DNA of 64,000 bases from Acidimicrobiia bacterium (GTDB lineage Bacteria > Actinomycetota > Acidimicrobiia > ATN3 > PSLF01): assembly GCA_040289475.1 (NCBI GenBank), contig PSLF01000006.1, positions 1 to 64,000 of the forward strand, read 5' to 3'. The translations under genes were made by a program, and so were the position numbers. Positions 18,060 to 25,487 of this stretch are shown piece after piece. Each line of letters opens with the position of its first letter. Position 1 is the stretch's first letter. The notes beneath the pieces are model-generated. The model had not been told where the DNA came from and made no database searches. It saw nothing but the letters and a program-made list of their open reading frames with translations.

Positions 18060-18971
18060 GTGATCAAAAGGGAAGTGCCAACCAAAACCGCAGCCGAACA
18101 CACCCGATCGGAGGCATTCCGGGTACTAAAGGCCCTGGCAGATCAGACGCGCTTCGAGATCTACTGCCTCGTCCAAGCCTCTCCCACCCCTGTCTCGGTT
18201 CAGCAGATAGCTGAGAAGCTTGGGATCCACCCCAACACCGCCCGGCCACATCTTGACCGGCTGAAGGAGGCGGGACTCGTCGTGACGGAGCCAGAGCTCT
18301 CCGGAAAGGTCGGAAGGCCGATCCACCTTTACTCCGCGACCTCGTACCGGCCCACTGCATTGATTGGCGATAGGGTTCTGCGGATCCTGCGAGGAGTGAT
18401 TCGTGACACTCTCGCCGAGCTCATATCCGAGTACAGGGTGAGCCCTCAGGAAGCGTACGAGCTAGGCAAGATTTGGGGCCGCCAGATCCGAAAGAGCGCT
18501 GAAGGAGAGCGGCCTGCCAGTCAGCCTCCCCGGCGGGCAAAAAGCTCTCAGAATGTTCCACATGAGAGGAGCGTAACTCAGCTCCAACTGGGGCGGAGAT
18601 CCATGGCTGCCATTTCGGAAGATCTCGAGTTGCTGGGCTTTGAGCCTTCCGTTGAGGGTAGCGACGATGAACAAGTGGTCTTTTTTGGAGACTGCCCCTA
18701 TCGCGACTTGGCCCTTGCAGCGCCCGAGATCGTGTGTACGGTGCACAGGGCTATATGCGAGGAAAGTCTCGGCTCAGTTGGGGAGGGCATCAAAATAGCG
18801 CAGTTTCACTCAATTGAATCCGGTGAGCCGTGTCGAGCCATTCTCAAAGGGCCCGGACCCGATAGTTTCGTTTTACACTCCCGTACTGACGATGCAGAGA
18901 CGGTAAAATCACGTAAAAGGCGGAAGAATTCAGAGTTTTCCGACGGTTCGTCAAAGAAAAATGGGAGGTAG
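18060..18971 (+). CDS. SufR-like iron-sulfur winged-helix regulator
   Basis: A 303-residue repressor-type protein. Residues 15-100 form an ArsR/DeoR-like winged helix (RVLKALADQTRFEIYCLV, PVSVQQIAEKLGIHPNTARPH). The C-terminal part has a cysteine cluster, Cys212 (GDCPYRD), Cys226, His229, Cys233 and Cys258 (EPCRAIL), matching the pattern of SufR, which uses a cluster to sense iron-sulfur status and represses suf genes. The stop is followed within 4 bases by the IscA-type gene, so they are co-transcribed. It is divergent from mrp. GTG 18060 lies on the GAGGAG sequence, so the true start may be GTG 18075. A central Arg/Ser/Pro-rich linker (145-175) is unusual. Confidence 0.8.
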   Translation: MIKREVPTKTAAEHTRSEAFRVLKALADQTRFEIYCLVQASPTPVSVQQIAEKLGIHPNTARPHLDRLKEAGLVVTEPELSGKVGRPIHLYSATSYRPTALIGDRVLRILRGVIRDTLAELISEYRVSPQEAYELGKIWGRQIRKSAEGERPASQPPRRAKSSQNVPHERSVTQLQLGRRSMAAISEDLELLGFEPSVEGSDDEQVVFFGDCPYRDLALAAPEIVCTVHRAICEESLGSVGEGIKIAQFHSIESGEPCRAILKGPGPDSFVLHSRTDDAETVKSRKRRKNSEFSDGSSKKNGR

Positions 18972-18974
18972 GTG

Positions 18975-19295
18975 ATGATACTTCTCACCGAGCCTGCGGC
19001 CAGAAAAGTAAAAGAGCTGATGAGCCAGGAGGGTCGACCGGACCTGGCGCTGCGAGTAGCGGTGAGACCAGGTGGATGCTCGGGCTTTACCTATGAAATG
19101 TACTTCGATAGCGACATTGGCGAAGACGATGAGGTCGTTGAGGTACACGGCGTTAAGGTCGCCGTAGACAAGATAAGCTCCAAATTTCTAGACGGAGCAT
19201 CGCTGGATTACCGGGAAGGTCTAATGGATGCGGGCTTTACCTTGGACAACCCCAACGCGCAGCGAACCTGTGGCTGCGGACAATCATTCAGCTAG
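18975..19295 (+). CDS. HesB/IscA/ErpA-type Fe-S carrier
   Basis: A 106-residue A-type carrier that hands clusters to target enzymes. The three conserved cysteines are present: Cys35 in GGCSGF, and Cys99 and Cys101 in the C-terminal CGCGQSF. ATG 18975 was chosen because GGAGGT at 18964-18969 sits 5 bases upstream; the preceding GTG would be too close. The ribosome-binding site lies inside the end of the SufR-like gene, implying translational coupling. Together with mrp on the other side it forms a small Fe-S homeostasis group. Whether it works as ErpA or IscA cannot be told from sequence alone. Confidence 0.92.
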   Translation: MILLTEPAARKVKELMSQEGRPDLALRVAVRPGGCSGFTYEMYFDSDIGEDDEVVEVHGVKVAVDKISSKFLDGASLDYREGLMDAGFTLDNPNAQRTCGCGQSFS

Positions 19296-19340
19296 GGGTA
19301 AACCACCCTTGACATAGCCCGCCGAGCAACGTAGCGACTC

Positions 19341-20564
19341 TTAACGAGAGATAGGCTGGGCCGACCTCAGAATCCCCTCGACCTCCCTACGCTCGGAGTC
19401 CCACTGGTCTTGAGGAGCGGCATAAACCACGTAAACCACGCGATTGTTGAGCGGGACAACGGCTACCGCTTCATTGAAGTACTCTCCCGCCATCGACCGC
19501 TCGGCAACAAAACTCACACCCTTCGAGCCGAACACTTCCACTTCGCTACGCCCCTGCAGCCTGGTGTCGTTCGAGAGCGAATAGACCAAGGCCAGTTCCT
19601 GAGCATCATCCGCAGCGACCTGCGGAGACGAGGTGTCGGTGGCTACAGCTTTAGAGAGTATCGCTAGTCTAGTACTGTCTTTTACGAACACAAGCGAAGG
19701 CTCGGCTCCCCAGCTCAGAATCTTCGAAGTTACGACAAAGTAAGATGGCCACTCGGTGCTGGATCTCACATCTCGCCATCGGTCAGAGACCTCAAAGGAG
19801 AAACCGATCTTCTCTGCAGCATCACGGGTGGACTTGGGCCGCATCGACAGCCCCGCTACAACCAAACCAATGACGACCATGGCCACTCCGATGGCGACGA
19901 TACCCTGTATCCCCAGCTTCTCTCGAGCTCTACAGAGAGGCAAAACAAACCGATCGGGTACCCACTGGCGGATCCTCTGCGACCACGACAACTTCCCCTC
20001 CCATAGGACCGCCTCTCGACCCGTGTCTTCGGTTTTGCGATTCAGCAAGAATCGCTTTTTATACACAGCGGCCCGCTTGGGATGGGCTCTGTGTTCAGTC
20101 CGAGATCTGTGTCTTTTTAGCGGCGAAAGAATCGAGGCAGTGTTGGATTGCGTCTTTACGCGCTCCTCCTCGTCCAGATGGCTATCACCCAACTCAGATC
20201 GTCCTCCAGCAGGCGCCGAGTCACCTTCCAGGGCTCCAACTTCGGAAGGACTGCTAGAGGGTTCGCGCTTTCCAAACAGGGTTTTCGCCAGAATCGAGGG
20301 ATGCTTGCCACGGGCGATGCGCCTAGCATCGTCGCTGCTGCGTCGAGAACCCCTGGATTGCCCTCGCCTCCGGTATTCTCCTCGGCCCGTTACGATCCCG
20401 ACGAGCGGAGCATGGCACTCTCCGCAGATGACGGACACGGACGCGTTGTCAAAGCCGCACTCGGGGCAGACAACAGACCCGTTTTGCGAATCAGGCGCGC
20501 CTTTTTCTTCGTCTTTACCGGAGCCTTTGGGCACCGATAACCGCCCTTCTGAAGCAGAGCTCAC
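19341..20564 (-). CDS. zinc-ribbon single-pass membrane protein with PsbP/DUF1795-like outer domain
   Basis: A 407-residue protein of unknown function. A zinc ribbon near the N-terminus (Cys33, 36, 47, 50 in CPECG...CGEC) is followed by about 150 hydrophilic, charged residues and one membrane helix at about residue 217-240 (GIVAIGVAMVVIGLVVAGL). An outer domain of about 165 residues (FEVSDRWRDV... to the end) completes it. The outer domain has the same general plan as that of the protein at 12999-13877. The cytoplasmic ribbon and linker could sense or bind a partner, with the outer domain facing the wall; this is inference. GTG start, weak ribosome-binding site. Confidence 0.65.
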   Translation of the reverse strand: MSSASEGRLSVPKGSGKDEEKGAPDSQNGSVVCPECGFDNASVSVICGECHAPLVGIVTGRGEYRRRGQSRGSRRSSDDARRIARGKHPSILAKTLFGKREPSSSPSEVGALEGDSAPAGGRSELGDSHLDEEERVKTQSNTASILSPLKRHRSRTEHRAHPKRAAVYKKRFLLNRKTEDTGREAVLWEGKLSWSQRIRQWVPDRFVLPLCRAREKLGIQGIVAIGVAMVVIGLVVAGLSMRPKSTRDAAEKIGFSFEVSDRWRDVRSSTEWPSYFVVTSKILSWGAEPSLVFVKDSTRLAILSKAVATDTSSPQVAADDAQELALVYSLSNDTRLQGRSEVEVFGSKGVSFVAERSMAGEYFNEAVAVVPLNNRVVYVVYAAPQDQWDSERREVEGILRSAQPISR

Positions 20565-20704
20565 CCAAGTACCAAAAAATCAGCGGCTAACCTATCCAGC
20601 GTACTCGGCTTTGGAGTGGTAACTTCGTCAACCGGAACACTAGGCTCGCGCTGATTCCCGGAAGACTTACGAATATTGTTGTACGAAGATTAGAGGTCAC
20701 CACC

Positions 20705-21079
20705 ATGGCCCGCCTTTCGAGCGCAGTTCGGTTCAAGCTAAGAGTAATAACGATCGTAGGAGCTGTGTGGCTAGGCGTCGTACTCGCCATTATGTTGTGG
20801 CCGAAATTTCCGGTTGGAAACTGTCCAGACTCCCCACCGGACACAGCTTACGTATGTAGAGTGGGCTATAACGACGATTACGACCGTGCAGTGACCCGCA
20901 GAGACCTTCTTGTAGGCCTAGAGACGGGGATTTTGCTGGGAGTAGGAGCCATACTCTGGCTTCTTCAGCAGCCTGGAGAGACTCTCCTCTCTGGACGCCC
21001 TATAACCAGGCGACAGGCATCCACGCTCTCCAGCAATGAAAGCTCAAGAGTCCATATGTCCGAAAAGAATGACACATGA
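20705..21079 (+). CDS. small two-span membrane protein, hypothetical
   Basis: A 124-residue protein of no family I recognise. Two hydrophobic helices (about 15-32 and 69-88) flank an outer loop with two cysteines (GNCPDSPPDTAYVC) that may form a disulfide. The C-terminal tail is Ser/Arg-rich. The ATG has GAGGTCACCACC upstream. Its stop overlaps the start of the RidA gene by 4 bases (ATGA), so the two are translationally coupled. Confidence 0.7.
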   Translation: MARLSSAVRFKLRVITIVGAVWLGVVLAIMLWPKFPVGNCPDSPPDTAYVCRVGYNDDYDRAVTRRDLLVGLETGILLGVGAILWLLQQPGETLLSGRPITRRQASTLSSNESSRVHMSEKNDT

Positions 21080-21459
21080 ACAAGCGAACGATAAGCGTGC
21101 GTCTTCCCAAGGCTGGGCCGTACTCTCCGGGCGTGATAGCCGGAGACCTGGTCTTCGTCTCCGGTCAGGTCGGCTTTTCCCCTGCCACCGGCCGGCTCGT
21201 AGAAGGAGGGGTCGAAAAGGAGCTTCGTCAGGCATTTGCAAATGCCCAAGAAGTGCTCGCCGAGGCCCAATGCAAACTCTCGGACGTAGTTAAGGTCACA
21301 GTGTTTGTCACTGATTTATCGCAGTTTCCGGTAGTCAACAAGGTGTTCGAAGAGATCTTCCCATCTGAAGCCCCTGCCAGAACGACAGTAGAGGTCTCAG
21401 CATTGCCGTTGGGTGCCGCGGTGGAGGTGGATATCGTTGCGGCCATTCCCTCAGGATAA
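21076..21459 (+). CDS. RidA-family (YjgF/UK114) protein
   Basis: A 127-residue protein of the RidA family, which hydrolyses reactive enamine/imine intermediates from PLP enzymes and so protects metabolism. The family features GPYSPGVIAGDLVFVSGQ near the N-terminus, the VFVTDLSQF segment and the C-terminal PARTTVEVSALPLGAAVEVD are intact, including the Arg that contacts the carboxylate. The start overlaps the end of the preceding membrane-protein gene (ATGA). A RidA-like gene also sits by the mycobacterial ArsA/MBL locus as I recall, but here it is about 9 kb away. Confidence 0.9.
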   Translation: MNKRTISVRLPKAGPYSPGVIAGDLVFVSGQVGFSPATGRLVEGGVEKELRQAFANAQEVLAEAQCKLSDVVKVTVFVTDLSQFPVVNKVFEEIFPSEAPARTTVEVSALPLGAAVEVDIVAAIPSG

Positions 21460-21580
21460 GAGTGGTTGCCAACACAACGACGTAGCGGGGCCGGTACCAA
21501 GGAGGCCGGCCCCCAAATGGTACCCCCACGAAAACTCACATTAGGTGAAGGATACAAGGACTAGAGATGGGAGACGTCTA

Positions 21581-21724
21581 ATGGGACCGATTCTTGTAGT
21601 GATGTGGCTTGTTGTCGTGCTTCCGTGCGCTATCTTTGCGGCAGGATTTCTGGCGTCTAGTGCCCTTGAAGTCCTTATGCGCCGACTCGCTGGTACGGTC
21701 ACGGCATCCGAATCTCACAACTGA
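21581..21724 (+). CDS. 47-residue single-span membrane peptide
   Basis: A short open frame beginning MGPILVVMWLVVVLPCAIFA and ending ...VTASESHN. Most of it is one hydrophobic helix with a Cys near residue 16, followed by a basic turn (MRRLAG). GGGAGA lies about 5 bases before the ATG, and the stop is 12 bases before the MauE-like gene, so a two-gene operon is likely. No family is recognised. Small membrane partners of MauE/DoxX proteins are plausible but unproven. Confidence 0.55.
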   Translation: MGPILVVMWLVVVLPCAIFAAGFLASSALEVLMRRLAGTVTASESHN

Positions 21725-21736
21725 CCAAGAGCCAAC

Positions 21737-22171
21737 ATGAATTTGCTTGTAGGCGCAGCCCGCATTTTCCTGGGCTCGGTTCTGTTGGTAGCTGGAGTCG
21801 CCAAAGCCAGAGACAGAGAATCTTTCCGCAAAGCCGTAGTTTACTTCGGCGCTAATTCAGCTGCTATCCGCACGGCAGCGTCGTACGCGGTCCCCACATT
21901 CGAGATAGCCGTTGGCTTCATCCTAATAACAGGAATTGCGTGGCGTGCTGCCTCTGTCGCCGCAACGGGAGCCCTCGTGTCGTTCACCCTTGCTGTGGTA
22001 GTGCGTTTGGTTACGCAAGGCGAGGCGAAGTGTGCGTGCTTTGGATCGCTGCTCCGCAGCCGTATAGGCCCTGCCACTCTCGTGCGCAATCTCGTGCTGA
22101 TCTCGCTTGGGATCGTTGTTTTTCTCGCTGGGCCAGGAAGTCCAGTGATCAAACTCCCGGGGTCTTCGTAG
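21737..22171 (+). CDS. MauE/DoxX-like membrane protein
   Basis: A 144-residue, four-span membrane protein of the MauE type. It begins ARIFLGSVLLVAGVAK and carries the characteristic CACFG (Cys99, Cys101) in the loop after the third span. MauE is linked to disulfide and quinone-dependent redox steps in methylamine dehydrogenase maturation; members outside methylotrophs are thought to support thiol redox in the periplasm. No TlpA/DsbE gene is adjacent. The upstream 47-residue membrane peptide is probably co-transcribed. It converges with the GlnR-like gene, ending 9 bases from it. Confidence 0.8.
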   Translation: MNLLVGAARIFLGSVLLVAGVAKARDRESFRKAVVYFGANSAAIRTAASYAVPTFEIAVGFILITGIAWRAASVAATGALVSFTLAVVVRLVTQGEAKCACFGSLLRSRIGPATLVRNLVLISLGIVVFLAGPGSPVIKLPGSS

Positions 22172-22179
22172 CACTCACG

Positions 22180-22899
22180 TCAAGTCTGTGGCCGCCTTCC
22201 AGCAGTGGATCCTTGAGGGGAGGCTACCCCGCCCCATCGGACGTTACCGAACCGATACCCAACAGAACGAACGGTCTGGATCAAATTGGCGTGTTCTTCG
22301 CCAAGTTTTGCTCTAAGCCTCCTCACATGGACATCCACGGTCCTAGCTCCGCCGTAATAGTCATAGCCCCACACACGGTTCAAAAGCGTCTCTCTTGTGA
22401 AAACCTTTCCAGGATTGGAAGCAAAAAATCGCAGAAGCTCGTATTCCATGTAGGTGAGATCTAGAGGTCTTCCTGCTATGGCGGCCTGATATGTCTCGGT
22501 GTTGAGAGCGAGAGGTCCATAGGTGATGATCTCACTATCGCGGCTCTGGTTTTTGCGAGTCAAAAGAATCTTGATTCTTGAGTCAAGCTCATAAGGGTCC
22601 ACCGGAACGCACACGAATTCGTCGAACAGATCCGTTCTAGAGTGGAGCTCCGCAAGACGATCCCTCTCGGCCACCACCACAATCGACACGTTCATAAATT
22701 CATTTGCCCTCACGGATCTGCAGAATCCGAAAGCACCTTCGGCACTGGTTTCGACTATGCAAACTGAAAAGCTATCGCTATCCGTACTCGAGGAAACCTC
22801 GTCGAGAGAGGAAGCTGGAGTCCATGCTAGTCCTAAGTGCTCTAGCGCCTGTACGAGTGAGTTCATCGGCGTGCTGGGGTAAACAAGACAGGGTTCCAT
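22180..22899 (-). CDS. glnR: GlnR-like OmpR-type orphan regulator with non-canonical receiver
   Basis: A 239-residue regulator. The C-terminal winged helix (about 125-225) carries LDLTYMEYELLRFF, VFTRETLLNRVWGYDYYGG, RTVDVHVRRLRAKLG and SVGYRF, very close to what I recall of actinobacterial GlnR. The N-terminal receiver is degenerate: the phosphoacceptor position is Glu50 (CIVETS), the lysine of KPF is lost (CVPVDPYEL), and the acidic pocket is absent. It is therefore likely independent of a kinase, as GlnR is. It lies downstream of one glutamine synthetase gene on the same strand, with a second glnA 2.6 kb away. It should activate or repress ammonium assimilation genes under nitrogen limitation. 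A general OmpR-type regulator is the alternative. Confidence 0.8.
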   Translation of the reverse strand: MEPCLVYPSTPMNSLVQALEHLGLAWTPASSLDEVSSSTDSDSFSVCIVETSAEGAFGFCRSVRANEFMNVSIVVVAERDRLAELHSRTDLFDEFVCVPVDPYELDSRIKILLTRKNQSRDSEIITYGPLALNTETYQAAIAGRPLDLTYMEYELLRFFASNPGKVFTRETLLNRVWGYDYYGGARTVDVHVRRLRAKLGEEHANLIQTVRSVGYRFGNVRWGGVASPQGSTAGRRPQT

Positions 22900-22958
22900 T
22901 CCTCTAGAGCCTCTCGCTTCTGGTCGCTCCCAAAAGCTTACGTTTGCCGGCAGCTTTC

Positions 22959-22974
22959 GTTATCCCAGCGAAAC
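22959..22974 (+). promoter_or_regulatory. candidate GlnR box upstream of the GlnR-like gene
   Basis: GTTAT-CCCAGC-GAAAC matches the actinobacterial GlnR consensus gTnAc-n6-GaAAc at all but one defined position. It lies 60 bases before the GlnR-like start codon, where autoregulation could act. It consists of one pair of half-sites only. Confidence 0.5.
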
Positions 22975-23110
22975 AGCCGTTTCTTATCATCTGCACTCTG
23001 CGTCTGTGCTCGGCAACGGGGTACCGCTCCGCCCGCCGCGGTACTGCCCGCAACTCACACCTCTCCACACGCTCCAAGTTCGCGTCTTGCCCCCCGACGA
23101 GGTAATTCCG

Positions 23111-24463
23111 CTAAAGCAGGGGTAGATACCGCTCGATCTCGTACGGTGTCACCTGTGCTTTGTAGGCATCCCACTCTTCTTTTTTGTTTTTGATGAAAAA
23201 CTCGAAAACGTGCTCACCGAGACTCTCAGCAACAAGCTCGCTCTGCTCCATTTGCAGGACCGCTTCGTGGAGGTTTTCAGGAAGAGTTTCGATTCCCAAA
23301 GCCTTGCGTTCTTCATCCGACATCTCGTATATGTTGTCGGAAGCCTCGGGCGGCAACTCGTAGCCATCTTGTATCCCCTTTAGTCCAGCAGCGAGCATCA
23401 CCGAGAAGGCCAGATACGGATTGCACGCCGGATCCGGAGAACGAAACTCAATCCTGCACGAACCTTGCTTTCCCTCTTTGAATACCGGAACACGCACTAG
23501 GGCCGAGCGATTCTGACGCCCCCAACAGATGTAAACAGGGGCTTCGTAACCGGGAACTAGGCGCTTGTACGAGTTGACCCACTGATTGGTGACCGCAGTG
23601 ATTTCTGCTGCATGCCTCAGCAAGCCAGCAATGAATCCCTTTGCAACGTTTGAGAGGCTATACTCGTCGGACACGTCATAGAAGGCGTTCTTATCACCCT
23701 CGAAGAGGGACAAGTGTGTGTGCATCCCACTTCCGTTTACCCCCTCTATTGGCTTTGGCATAAAGGTCGCGTAGTAGCCATGCTCCATCGCCACTTCTTT
23801 GACAGTGAGCCTGTAGGTCATCACCGCATCAGCCATAGTAAGTGCGTCGGTATAGCGAAGGTCTATCTCGTGCTGGCTAGGGGAAACTTCGTGATGTGAA
23901 AAGACCACAGGAATTCCCAACTGTTCCAAAGCGAGAATTGTTTTTCTTCGGAAATCCCTAGCTACGTCGTGGGGTGTCAAGTCGAAGTAGCCGCCGTTGT
24001 CCAGCAACTCTGGCGCCTTCGAGCTTTTGAAGTAAAAAAACTCCAGTTCCGGCCCCACATAGAAAGTGAATCCCATCTCCGCTGCCTTGGCGAGGTTTCG
24101 TCGAAGTACGTACCGAGGATCGCCGACAAAAGGCTCGCCGTCCACCGAGTAGATGTCGCAAAAAATCCGGGCCACCCCGTTCTCTTCGGGCCTCCAGGGC
24201 AGAATCGCGAACGTCGACGGGTCGGGGCGGGCGATCATGTCAGCTTCTTGAACCCGACTGAAACCGTCAATCGCAGACCCGTCAAATGTGATCCCTTCCT
24301 CGAATGCTTTTTCAAGCTCCTCGGGCGTTATGGCAAAACTTTTCAAGAACCCGAGAACGTCGGTAAACCACAAGCGGATGAAACGGATACCCCGCTCCTC
24401 CACCGTGCGAAGGACATACTCTTCCTGGCGATCTATTGGCTCTAAAGCCCCAGCTGTCTCCAT
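23111..24463 (-). CDS. glutamine synthetase type I, GlnA2-like
   Basis: A 450-residue GS-I enzyme condensing glutamate and ammonia with ATP. The Gly-rich substrate loop FDGSAIDGF, metal ligands GPELEFFYF and HHEVSPSQHEIDL, ATP loop FMPKPIEGVNGSGMH and the NRSALVRVP and IEFRSPDPACNPYLA segments are all present. The C-terminus lacks the adenylylation tyrosine context (LYDLPPEE) seen in the second GS, so it should not be controlled that way. GAGGAG lies 7 bases before the ATG. A candidate GlnR box lies 83-98 bases upstream. Relatives named GlnA2 have low or specialised activity in actinobacteria, so a polyamine or other gamma-glutamyl substrate is possible. Confidence 0.9.
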   Translation of the reverse strand: METAGALEPIDRQEEYVLRTVEERGIRFIRLWFTDVLGFLKSFAITPEELEKAFEEGITFDGSAIDGFSRVQEADMIARPDPSTFAILPWRPEENGVARIFCDIYSVDGEPFVGDPRYVLRRNLAKAAEMGFTFYVGPELEFFYFKSSKAPELLDNGGYFDLTPHDVARDFRRKTILALEQLGIPVVFSHHEVSPSQHEIDLRYTDALTMADAVMTYRLTVKEVAMEHGYYATFMPKPIEGVNGSGMHTHLSLFEGDKNAFYDVSDEYSLSNVAKGFIAGLLRHAAEITAVTNQWVNSYKRLVPGYEAPVYICWGRQNRSALVRVPVFKEGKQGSCRIEFRSPDPACNPYLAFSVMLAAGLKGIQDGYELPPEASDNIYEMSDEERKALGIETLPENLHEAVLQMEQSELVAESLGEHVFEFFIKNKKEEWDAYKAQVTPYEIERYLPLL

Positions 24464-24825
24464 CTTCAGCTCCTCGCAAACTTCCTAATTCATATGCTGC
24501 ACCGGGGGAGTCGTCCCTTCCCCCGATGCAGTCTCGCATCCCTTTGTTACCTCATTGTTTCAAACATGAGCGTTTTTCTAACTAAGCAAGGAAAAGCTTT
24601 AGAGTTCGAGATGCACGGCCCTACTTTCCCTTCTGGATTGGCAAAACTGCATTCGTCAAGAAGCATAACTGCTTGCTCTATGAGGTGTACGGGGCAGCTT
24701 CCCTAGCGAACCTGTGATGCCCAGATAGATGAATAGACACAAATGTCGCTAAAGTTGATCATGACGACTTATAAACACCTGTGGTTTGAACCAGCCTACA
24801 GAAGAGACCATCCAAAAGCTGCACA
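24464..24825. other. 362-base divergent intergenic region (glnA2-like and pyrE)
   Basis: No gene is recognised here. It should hold the divergent promoters for the glutamine synthetase on the left and pyrE on the right. It contains the candidate GlnR box listed separately and moderately AT-rich DNA between 24555 and 24800. No riboswitch-like or attenuator structure was identified in the pyrE leader. Confidence 0.5.
24546..24561 (-). promoter_or_regulatory. candidate GlnR box upstream of the GlnA2-like gene
   Basis: Read on the minus strand the site is GAAAC-AATGAG-GTAAC: both GlnR half-sites in perfect form with 6-base spacing, but in the order GaAAc-n6-gTnAc. That order occurs as the middle of a four-part GlnR site; flanking half-sites are not recognisable here. 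It lies 83-98 bases before the start codon. Confidence 0.5.
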
Positions 24826-25407
24826 GTGGGTAACCCTATAGCCAACCCAACAGACACGACCGATCTCGCGGATCGAATACTCAAAGTCTCCCTCCGCTAT
24901 GGTGACTTCGTGCTCTCTTCGGGGAGGAGATCTCGCTACTACGTAGACAAATATGCGTTTTTGTGCGATCCACAGTTGTTGAGGGAAGTGGCATCAGCAC
25001 TGCTCGAGCGAGTGCCGCCTGAGACCGAAAGGATTGCAGCTGTAGAAGGTGGTGCCGGGCTACTGGTCACAGCAATGAGCCTGGAATCTGGCATTCCTTT
25101 CCTCATAGTGCGCAAGGGGCGAAAGGGCTACGGTCCGGACAACTGGCTAGAGGGTGACTGGCACCCACAGATGCCCGTAGTACTCGTGGAAGACATTGTC
25201 ACCACAGGAGCGCAGATGGCAGCAGCTGCTCAAGCACTGGCCGCCGGCGATCTCCACATACTGAGGCTGTTATGTGTCGTCAACAGAGGCGAGACCACCG
25301 GCTTTGCCAGTGAAATTGACTGCATCGTACGGCTCAGTAGCGACGACGATGTGGTGATGTCTATGTACCCTCCTCCGGAACACACGACTTCGAAGACCCG
25401 ACGTTGA
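24826..25407 (+). CDS. pyrE: orotate phosphoribosyltransferase
   Basis: A 193-residue enzyme joining orotate to PRPP in de novo pyrimidine synthesis. The PRPP-binding motif VVLVEDIVTTGAQ is at 118-130, SSGRRSRYYVDKY matches the N-terminal substrate loop, and VRKGRKGYG is the flexible catalytic loop with its lysines. GTG start 24826. It lies between two glutamine synthetase genes; glutamine feeds pyrimidine synthesis, but no other pyr gene is here. The 80-base gap to the next glnA contains that gene's candidate GlnR sites. Confidence 0.93.
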   Translation: MGNPIANPTDTTDLADRILKVSLRYGDFVLSSGRRSRYYVDKYAFLCDPQLLREVASALLERVPPETERIAAVEGGAGLLVTAMSLESGIPFLIVRKGRKGYGPDNWLEGDWHPQMPVVLVEDIVTTGAQMAAAAQALAAGDLHILRLLCVVNRGETTGFASEIDCIVRLSSDDDVVMSMYPPPEHTTSKTRR

Positions 25408-25408
25408 T

Positions 25409-25446
25409 TTAACACTCCTGTCACATTGAGGCAACCAATATGAAAT
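25409..25446 (+). promoter_or_regulatory. candidate extended GlnR site upstream of glnA
   Basis: Four half-site-like pentamers are spaced exactly 6 bases apart: TTAAC (25409), GTCAC (25420), GCAAC (25431), GAAAT (25442). The central pair GTCAC-n6-GCAAC fits gTnAc-n6-GaAAc with one mismatch. The block ends 42 bases before the glnA start codon. Confidence 0.55.
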
Positions 25447-25487
25447 GAGAGGATGTCACGCTCTTCTAGTCGCTTAAAGGAGGCAGA

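Noticed and set aside
19756-20622. 288-codon plus-strand frame opposite the zinc-ribbon membrane protein
   Set aside because: Low-complexity Arg/Ser-rich translation with no family signal; the minus-strand frame has a zinc ribbon, a membrane helix and a folded domain.
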